Shown piece by piece: positions 15,350 to 24,500 of a DNA stretch of 37,829 nt (within the stretch, counting starts at the first letter, position 1; each line of letters starts with the position of its first letter). A program made the translations under genes and the position numbers. The stretch comes from an uncultured Mailhella sp. (GTDB lineage Bacteria > Desulfobacterota > Desulfovibrionia > Desulfovibrionales > Desulfovibrionaceae), in assembly GCF_944324615.1 (NCBI RefSeq), contig NZ_CALUWY010000124.1, forward strand, positions 1 to 37,829, read 5' to 3'. Under the pieces are notes generated by a model, which worked only from the letters and a program-made list of their open reading frames with translations, was not told the origin of the DNA and made no database searches.

Positions 15350-16120
15350 TCATAAAACGTACAAAAGAAGGGTCTCGTCTATGGACTTTACGATGTCGTC
15401 GAGCCAGCGGCGCACATAAAAGTGTCCGCCGGGCCAGGTAAGCATGTTGCATGAGCCGGAAGTGAAATTCCGCCACTCCTGTACCCTTTCCAAGGGAACC
15501 AGCCTATCCCTTTCCCCGGCCATGATCGTCACGGGCACAGCAAGCGGATCCGTCCGTCCATCAAGCATGGAGAGCAGAAGTTCATGGTCGCTGAGCAGTG
15601 TTTTTTTCACGATCTGCAGGCTTTCCTCATCGAGCATCACCGCTTCCGGCACCGTGCCCGACTGAAGTATGCGGCGCAAAAACTCCTCTTCCTCGGAGGA
15701 CTCCCCAGTCATTTCCGGTGGACGCACTGGAACGGGTGCCGCAGAAAGAAAAAGATGCACAGGCACCGTCTCTCCACGACCGAGCATATAACGGGCGAAC
15801 TGAAAGGCCAGAAGTCCGCCCATACTGTGCCCGAAAAAGGCCATATTGGAGGAAAAATACGGACGCAGTCCCTCATACATAGCCTCGTACATCCGTTCCG
15901 CATTCATTATCGCTTTCTCCTCGAAACGGTCTTCATGTCCGGGAAGTTGCACGGGGACAAGACTGATGTAGTCGGGCAGAAGCTTTTTCCAAGGTAGAAA
16001 TGCGGATGCGCCTCCTCCCGCAAAGGGAAAGCAGAACAGTCTCACCCTTTCGTCGGGAGCTTGTCTGAAAAAACGCACCCAGCTCAAACTCTCTTCACTA
16101 TTCAGCACGCTTTTCTCCAT
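15350..16120 (-). CDS. Type II thioesterase, YbtT-like
   Basis: 256 aa alpha/beta hydrolase with FPFAGGGAS near the N terminus, nucleophile motif GHSMGG, an Asp in AGERDRLVP and the catalytic His in WPGGHFYV. Stand-alone thioesterases of this kind clear misloaded or stalled acyl groups from carrier domains of NRPS/PKS lines; YbtT does this for yersiniabactin. The ATG at 16120 lies directly after the 3' arm of an 11-bp hairpin that covers its weak ribosome site. A GTG four codons later (16108) has GGAG at six bases and could be the true start. It lies between the TE-ending NRPS and the CCR gene. Confidence 0.92.
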   Translation of the reverse strand: MEKSVLNSEESLSWVRFFRQAPDERVRLFCFPFAGGGASAFLPWKKLLPDYISLVPVQLPGHEDRFEEKAIMNAERMYEAMYEGLRPYFSSNMAFFGHSMGGLLAFQFARYMLGRGETVPVHLFLSAAPVPVRPPEMTGESSEEEEFLRRILQSGTVPEAVMLDEESLQIVKKTLLSDHELLLSMLDGRTDPLAVPVTIMAGERDRLVPLERVQEWRNFTSGSCNMLTWPGGHFYVRRWLDDIVKSIDETLLLYVL

Positions 16121-16161
16121 GGCCGTCGTTCCAGAAATCCAAAACTGCCAGAACGACGGCC
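16121..16161 (-). promoter_or_regulatory. Hairpin abutting the thioesterase start codon
   Basis: GGCCGTCGTTC (16121-16131) pairs perfectly over 11 bp with GAACGACGGCC (16151-16161) around a 19-base loop. In the mRNA the 3' arm ends at the base immediately before the ATG at 16120, so it would hide the only ribosome-binding-like bases. A smaller stem, CCGCC-GGT-GGCGG (16167-16179), lies between it and the NRPS stop. No T-run follows, so it is more likely a translation or RNA-stability element than a terminator. Confidence 0.6.
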
Positions 16162-16189
16162 CTCATCCGCCGGTGGCGGTTCTGCCACC

Positions 16190-19100
16190 TTACGGCTTCA
16201 AATCGCGTATGATCCGCATGATACCGGGAACATGTTCTCCCAATATGCAGTTAAAGTGATTGCCCGGCACATCGATGACTTCCACACGCTTTGCAGGCAT
16301 GGTTCTCCAGAAGGGCCTCGGGTCGGGAATCCCCTGAAGAAGATCCGTGGCAAAAAAGTACACCAGCGTCCCTTGGTATGGATTCGGCGCATAGGTCTTG
16401 GCGGAGCCTACGGTAGCCTCAAACAGCCTGTATTGATGAACGAAGTCCTCAAAGGATATCTCGTCGGAGAGCAGATTATGCGAAGTGACGTAATCGAATA
16501 TGGTTCTTATGCAGTCATCCAGGCTCATGGCCATGAGCGATTCCAGCTCCATGGCATCGGGGACAACGTCCGGTTGCTTCAGTACACAAAGAATAGGATC
16601 GTTCTCGAGACCGGAATAGATGTTCATGGGCAAAAAATAGGTTCCCAGATACATGAACAGCAGGCTGAGCTTGTGGGAAAAGGCTGCACCCGGCGCACCC
16701 GTATCGAAAGCCAGCAGATGCTCCACCTGTACGCCCTGCCGCTCAAGCTGCACCGCCAGTTCATACCCCAGCATCCCGCCAACGCAGAAGCCCGCAATAG
16801 AAATGCGTATGCCTGGCCTGCGGCGTACAAGATCCAGCACACCTTGTGCCCAGTAGGCCGCAAGTTCTTCCACAGTACGCAGCGGTTCAACGCTTCTGTC
16901 GTCTTTCCCCGGAAGGATACAGCCGTAGAAGTCCGCTTCATCCCGGCAGGCACGGGCAAAGTCGGAGAAAATCTCGCCTACTCGGCCCCGGCCTTCGGCA
17001 ATACCTATCCACACCTTATCCCTGCCGTTTTCCTGCATAGGCAGCAGCACCTGTCCGGCCGTGCCGGGACCGGACACATATGCAGCCATCTGCTCCAGAG
17101 TATTCAGCGAATACAACTCCTGCACGCCGAGTTCTATACCGAATTCCTCATGAATACGGGCTATAAGTACGGTAGCCAGCAAAGAGTCACCACCGAGTTC
17201 AAAAAAGCTGTCATCCAACCCCGGTTCACCAACCTGAAGCACAGCTGCCCACATACGAGCCAGACGCTTCTGCACGTCGTTCTCCGGCGGACGCACCGTT
17301 CTGTTCTGCACAATACCGGCTTCCGGCACGGGCAGGGCCTTGCGGTCCGTCTTGCCGGAGCGATTGCGCGGAATAGCTTCCATCTCCACAAAGGTCGAGG
17401 GAATCATGTACGAGGGCAGTCTTTCTCTCAGAAAAGCTTCCATTTTTTCAGGCTCAAATTCCCACACCTCCAACGGTGAACGGGCGATGATGACATTCTG
17501 CTCCGCACCGTCCACGGTACGGCACTGCCTCACACAGTCAAAACCAGCAAGTCTGAGCTGCTCTTCCCACTGGTTTCCGTCGAGCAGGGGATGCAGCGGC
17601 CTGAGCTCCGTATCCTCGAACACGTCGAAGCCCTGCTGGAGTCCCATAGTGATGTCGTGATCCTTGTAAAATATGGTCTGCTCGATGATAAACATCACGC
17701 CGCCGGGCTTGAGCAACCTACGAAGAGCCGCCAAGGAAGGGGCTACCCGCTTCACGTCGTGCAGCACGCTTGCAGCGATGATGGCGTCAAAGGAATGAAG
17801 CTCAAATCCCTGCACCACGGGGTCTTCGTCAAGATCGAAGAGACGACAATGGAAAAACGGCCGTGCTCCAAATTTTTCTTCCGCATTCTGAAGAAAGTAA
17901 CGCGAAATATCGGTAAAGCAGAAGCCTTTCGTCGTATCGGGGAGGACGGGAAGAACCACGCTCGTTGCTCCGCCATGGCCACCACCGACTTCCAGAATAT
18001 TCAAAGGGTGATCCTCTGCCATGGCCGCCACCGCATCGCGGATAATCTGATAAGAATACCGGAATACGGCTCCATAGAGACCTTTGACACTGCCGGAGGC
18101 ATACACTTCTGCGGAATGGCGCCTCTCAAGCAGAAGATCCGTCATGCTTTTTGCCTCCGAAGCGATGAAGCCGAGCCCGGACCTGGAAAAGGCACTCTGT
18201 ACAACTTGTGAGGATGTGAAGACAAAGGGCTTTTCTAAGCGGAAACGTTCACCATGGCGTGAAAGAAAGCCAGCTTCCTCAAGATTGAGGAGCGCTCTTT
18301 TCAGCCAGCGCCCGTAGCGGGGGCGTATGCCCGTCATGCGGAGGATATCCTCCACTGTATGGCTTTCTCCTTCTTCCCTATACACACCGAGTTCGTAGAG
18401 AGAAGCCTGTACGGCGGCCTCATACAAGGCCGCCCCCACTCCCATGTTCTTCTCGTAATCCTTGCGCCGGCGCTCTTCCGCAATGCCCGCGATGTTCTCG
18501 TCAATACGGGAAACCGTTTCCCACATGGCTTCGGCGTCCTTCCATTCCACAGCACGGCGACTGTGCAGAGCATCGTTTCCACGGCTCGTGAAGTAAGCCG
18601 CTACACGAGGATTTTTCTTGTCGCCGTATGTCTGCACTACGGCCTCTCGGATATCGGGATGCCGAAGCAGCACATGTTCTATTTCCCCCAGCTCTACACG
18701 AAATCCGTTGAGTTTTATCTGGTTGTCTTCTCTGCCGAGAAAGACGATATAGCCTTCGGGATGGAAATAGCCTCTGTCTCCCGTGCGGTAGAGTCTCTCG
18801 CCGGTGACGGGGTGCAGGACAAAGGAACGTTCCGTCTTCTCCTTGTCATGCCAGTATCCGTCAGAAAGCCCCACACCGCCTATGTACAGATCTCCCGGGA
18901 CATAGTCGGGGCATACTTTCATAAACTCGTCAAGGACATGGAAGCTCTGGTTTGCCAGAGGATAACCATAGGGGATACTTCCAAGAGATCCATTCACCTC
19001 CCCCACGGGATAAAATATGGACCAGATGGACGCTTCTGTCGCACCTCCCAGACTTACAACCTCAGCCTCGTAATGTGCACGGATGCGGTCCGGCAGATCC

Positions 19101-21463
19101 ACCGGCAGCCAGTCACCGGAAAGCAGCACGAGCCTCAGCGTACCCTTGTTGCTACCGTGAAGAGCATCCTTGTAGTCCACGAGCATTTTCATCATGGCAG
19201 GAACGGTATTCCATACCGTTACCTGTTCTCTGTTAACCACATCCAGCCAGTGGGCCGGCTCCCGAAGAAGAACAGAATCGGGCATGACTATGACACCGCC
19301 AGCAGCCAATGTTCCGAAAATATCCCACACCGAGAGGTCAAAGCCGAGGTTGGCCAACGCTATCACCCTGTCCTGCGGTCCCACATGAAAACGGGCATTG
19401 ATGTCCAGAATCGTATTGACCGCCGCCCTATGGCTTATCATGACGCCTTTGGGCTTTCCCGTTGAACCCGAGGTATAGATGACATAGGCAAGGTCGGAAA
19501 TCTTCTGTACGGGTGTACGGGCGCAGAGTTCCTCAGCATTGCCTTCGGGAAGCGTATCCACAAAAACCATGTGTCGCCCGATAGAATCGCTGAATTTTTC
19601 CTTCAGATGCGACTGCGAAAACACCCAACGCACATCTGCATCATCGAGTATGTCCGTGAGTCTCTCCCTAGGCATGGCGGGATCGAGAGGAAGATATGCC
19701 GCTCCGGCAAACTGCACTGCAAGTACGGCTACCACCTGCTCCCAGCCCTTTTCCATGAGAACGGCCACAAGTTCTCCTGGAGCCACCCTGCCATCGATAA
19801 TCTTTGCCGCCTCCTGGACGCGCCCGGCAAGCTCCCGATAGGTAAGCGTCATGTCCGGAGCCGACACTGCCTGTCTGTCGGGCCATTTCCGAACACTTTC
19901 CGTAAAGAGTATATGCATGTGCTGCCCACTCACGGAAGTTGCCGTATCGTTGTAAGCCTCTCTTGCCCTCTTCTGCCCCATAGGAAGTTGCACGACATCC
20001 TTCCGCTTCCAGAGCGATTCATCATCAGACAGACGTTCAAGCAGGTTCACATATGCATCCATCATACTTTCCAGAAAACCTTCATGGAAGTATTCTGCAC
20101 GCACATCCCAATGAATATTAAGCTGCCCTGCCGATTCATAAACCTGATGGTCGAGAAGAAGCTGAGGCGTCTGACTGGAAGTGAATATCTTTTTCACCGG
20201 ATGTCCGTCGAACAGCATTCCCTCAAGGCTATCGCCGTAGTCACCGAGCAGGAAGGTACTGGTGAACACAACCTCAAGGTATACTTGTTCCGAGGCGGAA
20301 CGACCACGATTGAGTTCCCGCAGAACATCCACGCCGCCGAACTGCCTGTTGTCAAGATCACTCCAGAGACGATCTCGCAGGGCAAGTGCACGTTCTTCAA
20401 AACTCGCATCAGGGTCGTCGCGCACTTCCAGAAGAAGCGTGTCGGTAAAATCGCCGATGATGTCGTTGATTTCCCTGTGCAGGGGAAGTCTGTTAAAAAG
20501 TGTCAGATTCAGACAGAAGCTACGCTCTGCATTCCATCGACGGAGCACTTCGGAAAATACGGCCAACAGTATACTCGTAGGCGACAGGCCTATCTTCGTA
20601 CCGTACTCCTTCAGTTTGCTCCAACGAACGGAATCAAGATGCCCCTCTAGCGGCTTGCTCACGGGTTCCCCCACATGCTCCTCCTTCAGCACCGGCATAC
20701 GGGGCCCAGGGGAAAGGGTGGGAATGCGGTCGAGCCAGTACTGCCTTGCCTGCCTGTAGGACTCCATACTGCGGCGCTCCTCCAGAGACAATACATAGTC
20801 ACGGAAAGTCAGTTCCAGCTCAGGCAGCGTCAGTGACGGATCATTATAGAATGCCTGGAGTTCCTTCATCATGAGCGGCAGGCTGAGCACGTCGGCATTC
20901 AATCCCTCAAGGCTGACATGCATACGAAAAGTATGTTCGTCAATGCGGGAAACATAGACGTCATACATGGGCCAGACATCCACAGGCTTGATTTTCTGGC
21001 GCAGTTCATCACGAATTTCCATCAGCACGCGCTGCCTCTCCTCCTCCGCCTTCCCGGAAAGGTCGAAGTATCTCACCTCAAAGGGCGGTACATGCTCAAG
21101 AATTTGTTGCTGACCGGTCTTATAAATAACGCAGCGCATCATGTCGTGTCGCGCCACGATCTTGCGCCAGGCGTTAGTATAGCGCTCGACATCCAGATCT
21201 TCGGTGTCCATCTCGAAATAGACGTGACTTGAAACATTGCTTGCACCAAGCGAGCCGTTTTCTCTGCCTATCATGTAGGCAAGCTGTATGTCGGTAAGGG
21301 GGAAAGGCTTATATCTGTCTTCAGGACGGGGAATGATGACGGGCGCCTTCTCATCCTTTCTCTCAAGGGTGAAATCGTCCTTTTCCAGAAACATGGCCAG
21401 AAGGGATTCCTGCTCTTCCGAAAGGCTGCTGCCTCCGGGAAACATAGGAGTGTCGTTCTGCAT
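16190..21463 (-). CDS. NRPS: Cy-A(MT)-PCP-TE, terminal thiazoline module
   Basis: 1757 aa; ATG at 21463 after AAGGTATCGAAGA. Heterocyclization domain about 50-480, with motif E186-GLNA-D191 in place of DxxxxD. Adenylation domain from about 520, with YTSGSTGKPKG near 665; pocket residues read by eye D-L-W-N-L-S-L-I-W, a cysteine-like code. A methyltransferase (SAM motif ILEVGGGHGGAT near 1157) is inserted before A10 (NRSGKTDRKALP near 1373). PCP motif ELGGDSL lies near 1424. The C-terminal thioesterase has GFCVGG, with Cys1560 as nucleophile instead of Ser, and a His in PGNHFN. It matches the NRPS half of HMWP1: condense and cyclise the third Cys, C-methylate it and release the product. Confidence 0.94.
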   Translation of the reverse strand: MQNDTPMFPGGSSLSEEQESLLAMFLEKDDFTLERKDEKAPVIIPRPEDRYKPFPLTDIQLAYMIGRENGSLGASNVSSHVYFEMDTEDLDVERYTNAWRKIVARHDMMRCVIYKTGQQQILEHVPPFEVRYFDLSGKAEEERQRVLMEIRDELRQKIKPVDVWPMYDVYVSRIDEHTFRMHVSLEGLNADVLSLPLMMKELQAFYNDPSLTLPELELTFRDYVLSLEERRSMESYRQARQYWLDRIPTLSPGPRMPVLKEEHVGEPVSKPLEGHLDSVRWSKLKEYGTKIGLSPTSILLAVFSEVLRRWNAERSFCLNLTLFNRLPLHREINDIIGDFTDTLLLEVRDDPDASFEERALALRDRLWSDLDNRQFGGVDVLRELNRGRSASEQVYLEVVFTSTFLLGDYGDSLEGMLFDGHPVKKIFTSSQTPQLLLDHQVYESAGQLNIHWDVRAEYFHEGFLESMMDAYVNLLERLSDDESLWKRKDVVQLPMGQKRAREAYNDTATSVSGQHMHILFTESVRKWPDRQAVSAPDMTLTYRELAGRVQEAAKIIDGRVAPGELVAVLMEKGWEQVVAVLAVQFAGAAYLPLDPAMPRERLTDILDDADVRWVFSQSHLKEKFSDSIGRHMVFVDTLPEGNAEELCARTPVQKISDLAYVIYTSGSTGKPKGVMISHRAAVNTILDINARFHVGPQDRVIALANLGFDLSVWDIFGTLAAGGVIVMPDSVLLREPAHWLDVVNREQVTVWNTVPAMMKMLVDYKDALHGSNKGTLRLVLLSGDWLPVDLPDRIRAHYEAEVVSLGGATEASIWSIFYPVGEVNGSLGSIPYGYPLANQSFHVLDEFMKVCPDYVPGDLYIGGVGLSDGYWHDKEKTERSFVLHPVTGERLYRTGDRGYFHPEGYIVFLGREDNQIKLNGFRVELGEIEHVLLRHPDIREAVVQTYGDKKNPRVAAYFTSRGNDALHSRRAVEWKDAEAMWETVSRIDENIAGIAEERRRKDYEKNMGVGAALYEAAVQASLYELGVYREEGESHTVEDILRMTGIRPRYGRWLKRALLNLEEAGFLSRHGERFRLEKPFVFTSSQVVQSAFSRSGLGFIASEAKSMTDLLLERRHSAEVYASGSVKGLYGAVFRYSYQIIRDAVAAMAEDHPLNILEVGGGHGGATSVVLPVLPDTTKGFCFTDISRYFLQNAEEKFGARPFFHCRLFDLDEDPVVQGFELHSFDAIIAASVLHDVKRVAPSLAALRRLLKPGGVMFIIEQTIFYKDHDITMGLQQGFDVFEDTELRPLHPLLDGNQWEEQLRLAGFDCVRQCRTVDGAEQNVIIARSPLEVWEFEPEKMEAFLRERLPSYMIPSTFVEMEAIPRNRSGKTDRKALPVPEAGIVQNRTVRPPENDVQKRLARMWAAVLQVGEPGLDDSFFELGGDSLLATVLIARIHEEFGIELGVQELYSLNTLEQMAAYVSGPGTAGQVLLPMQENGRDKVWIGIAEGRGRVGEIFSDFARACRDEADFYGCILPGKDDRSVEPLRTVEELAAYWAQGVLDLVRRRPGIRISIAGFCVGGMLGYELAVQLERQGVQVEHLLAFDTGAPGAAFSHKLSLLFMYLGTYFLPMNIYSGLENDPILCVLKQPDVVPDAMELESLMAMSLDDCIRTIFDYVTSHNLLSDEISFEDFVHQYRLFEATVGSAKTYAPNPYQGTLVYFFATDLLQGIPDPRPFWRTMPAKRVEVIDVPGNHFNCILGEHVPGIMRIIRDLKP

Positions 21464-21504
21464 TCTTCGATACCTTGTAAAACTGGTAATGGAGTAACGA
21501 GACT

Positions 21505-24500
21505 CTATGACCTGCGGGCAAGCATGGCCTTGATCTCGTCATCCGACATGTTTTTTACTTTGATGTAAAGTTCTGCAATCTTTGCCGTCCTGCCAGGCTT
21601 TCCTTCAGTTTTGACCAGGTATGCGGCAAGCTTTCTCACAGTGTTTTCCGTGACCAGGGCGCGGATGGGCACCTTTGTATGGAAAATTTCCTCCAGTCTG
21701 CTCACCATGGGGATGGCGTGCAGGGAATCACCGCCCAATTCCACGAAAGCGTCATCGCAACCTACGGAGTCAAATCCAAGAATTTCCTGCCATACGGCGG
21801 CGATCACCTTTTCCACAGCAGTCTGAGGTTCAGCGTAGGGAACGGAAAGACGGGGCCTTTTCACCGTTGTCTGAGAATTTTTTCCCTGTGCGTAATCCAT
21901 GAGTACGTTTTTTGCACTGTTTCTGAGTTCCGCCACAAGTGCAGGATAGTCCGAGGGAGAAACCATGACCTGAGCCTCGTGCAGTGCGAGAATGCGGCGT
22001 ATGCATTCCATGCCCTCTCCGGCAAGAATACCGTGAGCCTCCACATTGCCGCCCACAGTCTCCATCATCTTCGGCAGCAGCACAGTTCCTATGCCTACGC
22101 CTTCCCAGTAGCCCCAGTTTACAGAAACCACACGGTAAGGCAGTCGGCCCGACACGGCACGAGCATAGGTGTCCATGAAGCAGCAACCCGCAGCATAATC
22201 CGCAAAGCCCAAGGGAGCCGTACTGGAGCACAAAGAGGAAAAGAGCATCACGAAGTCAGGATTTGTTCGCGTCATGATCTGCTCTATGACCCGCGTACCT
22301 AGTGCCTTGGTATTAATGACGGCCCTCGCTCGCTCATCGGTCTGCACCTGTATCATGCTTGAAGATACCGTTGAAGCAGCATGGAAGACACCGTTGATGA
22401 CTCCGAAATACTTCAGTGCCATATCACACACATGAGACATCTGTTCCATGTCTGCAATATCGGCGGAACACACCAAGCACTCTCCGCCCATAGATTCCAA
22501 CTCTCGCACCTGACGGATACGAAGAGCAATGCCCTCGTCCGCCCCGGGAGATGCGAGTATCGTATCCCAGGTCTCCCGAGGAGGAAGAGAAGTTCTTCCC
22601 ACTAGGACAAGGCGCGCCCCCCAGCCCTTCACCAGATAACGTGAGAGCTCACAGGCTACACCGCCGAAACCACCGGTGATCATATAGACGCCTCCCCGGC
22701 GGAGCTGTACGCTATTCGTTGTGCCATTCTCCGTAAGAGGAATGTGCGCAAACGTCTGCTCCAGACGGCAGAGTCCCCGATAAGCGATGGTTTCCGCATA
22801 GTCTGCCGCCGGGCTCTCGCCTGTCAGAATTTTTCTGAGTGCAAAGACATCACACAGCACGGCATCAATCACAGCCGCCGGCAGTTTCTCTCCCTCCTTG
22901 GGGATTTCCACGTCAATGCTACATGTCTGAATATTTCCGTATTCATTGGGAATAACGCGACACGGCCCGAGAATCAGACTCTTTTCCGGTACAAGAATCT
23001 CTTGCCCTGTCACCTCTTGCATACCGTCGGCAATCACGGCAATACCGATCGGACGCTCTTCCATGTCAGACGCGGAGAGGGAACGCACAAGACCTACGAG
23101 ACTCTGATAGCCCTGCGCATACAAGTCCCCCTCTCTTTCACACCCCACAAGCCATGCATGAATGACAAGGTCCGGTACAAAGCCGCGTTCCTTCAAAGTC
23201 TTCAGCATAGAGAGCATGTCTTCTTCCCTACCCGGACAGAGCTCAAGCTCACCCTGCGCAGCTTCGCCTTTTCGGCGGATAAGAATGCTCTCATGGCCAT
23301 GCTCCGCAAGGCGTGCCGCAAGAGCGTCGGCTACACCTGAGGAGTCGGCAAGAATCAGAACACGCGCGCTCTTTTCGCTGCCGGTCATGCATGGTAAAAA
23401 AGTACGCCGCCACTGAGGAAGTACGAACCATTCGTCCAGCGAGTTTTTCTTTTCCATAAGCTTGCCCATCATGGACGCAAGCGCGGTTTCTCTCCTTTCC
23501 ATCCGGCTGCGAGAACAAGCCTCCTCAGACCAGTAGCGAGTATCGGCAAAGGCATAGGTAGGCAGCGAAATACGCCTTCCCGACTCTGGCCAGACCAGAT
23601 CCACGCCGGAGGCATATAAAGCGGCACAGGCTGCGGCCAGAGCCTGACAATCACTGACGTGTTGTCCTTCATCGCGCATGGAAAACACAATGGACTGCCC
23701 CTTGAGATCGGCGTGCCGTCTGGCCAGAGTTCCCAGGATCTTGCCCGGACCGACTTCCAGAAGCACAGCGTTGCTATCTTTTAGAATGGCCGCTATGTTT
23801 TCGCTGTAACGCACGGGACGGCGAATGTGACCCGTCCAGTATTCGGGGCTGACTGCTTCTTCATCAGTCATCCATGTCCCGGAAACATTGGAAAGCAACG
23901 GAGCCTTTGGAGTGTTCATACGCACAGAGGACAACATAGCCTGAAATTCATCGAGGATAGGTTCCATAAGTGCGCTGTGTCCGGCTCTGGTTGCTGCGAC
24001 ACGACGATAATGAATACGCATGGCACCAAGCTTTTCTTCCAAGGCTTCCATATCTTTGGGACGACCGGAAACAGTACATAGTTTCTCCGCATTAATGGCG
24101 GCAATGGATAAACTGCCTTGCAACAGAGGAAGAATGCTCTCTTCGGAGGCATAGAGCAGAAGCATGGCCCCCTCTTCCACCCGGTCCATGAGCTGACCGC
24201 GCCTGACCGCTATGGCAAGGGCATCCTCAAGAGAAAACACTCCGGCCATGACTGCGGCCAGGTACTGCCCGAAACTGTGCCCTACATAGCCTGCCGGGCA
24301 TATACCTCGATGGAGCCAAAACCTGGCAAGAGCATATTCCGTGGCAAAGAGCGATGCGAAGCTGAACGTAGGAGCGGCCATCTTCTGCGACGCAGCTTCC
24401 CTGTCCACTTCCTGTGCGTAAAGAATATTGCGGATATCTTCCCCAAGCAGCGGCAAAAGAATGCGAGCACATTCATCTATGGCGTCACGATACACGGGTT

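Noticed and set aside
16061..20650. Several 200-470-codon plus-strand frames opposite the NRPS genes
   Set aside because: All mirror the conserved adenylation and cyclization coding sequence on the other strand and lack start signals; similar shadows recur opposite homologous domains.
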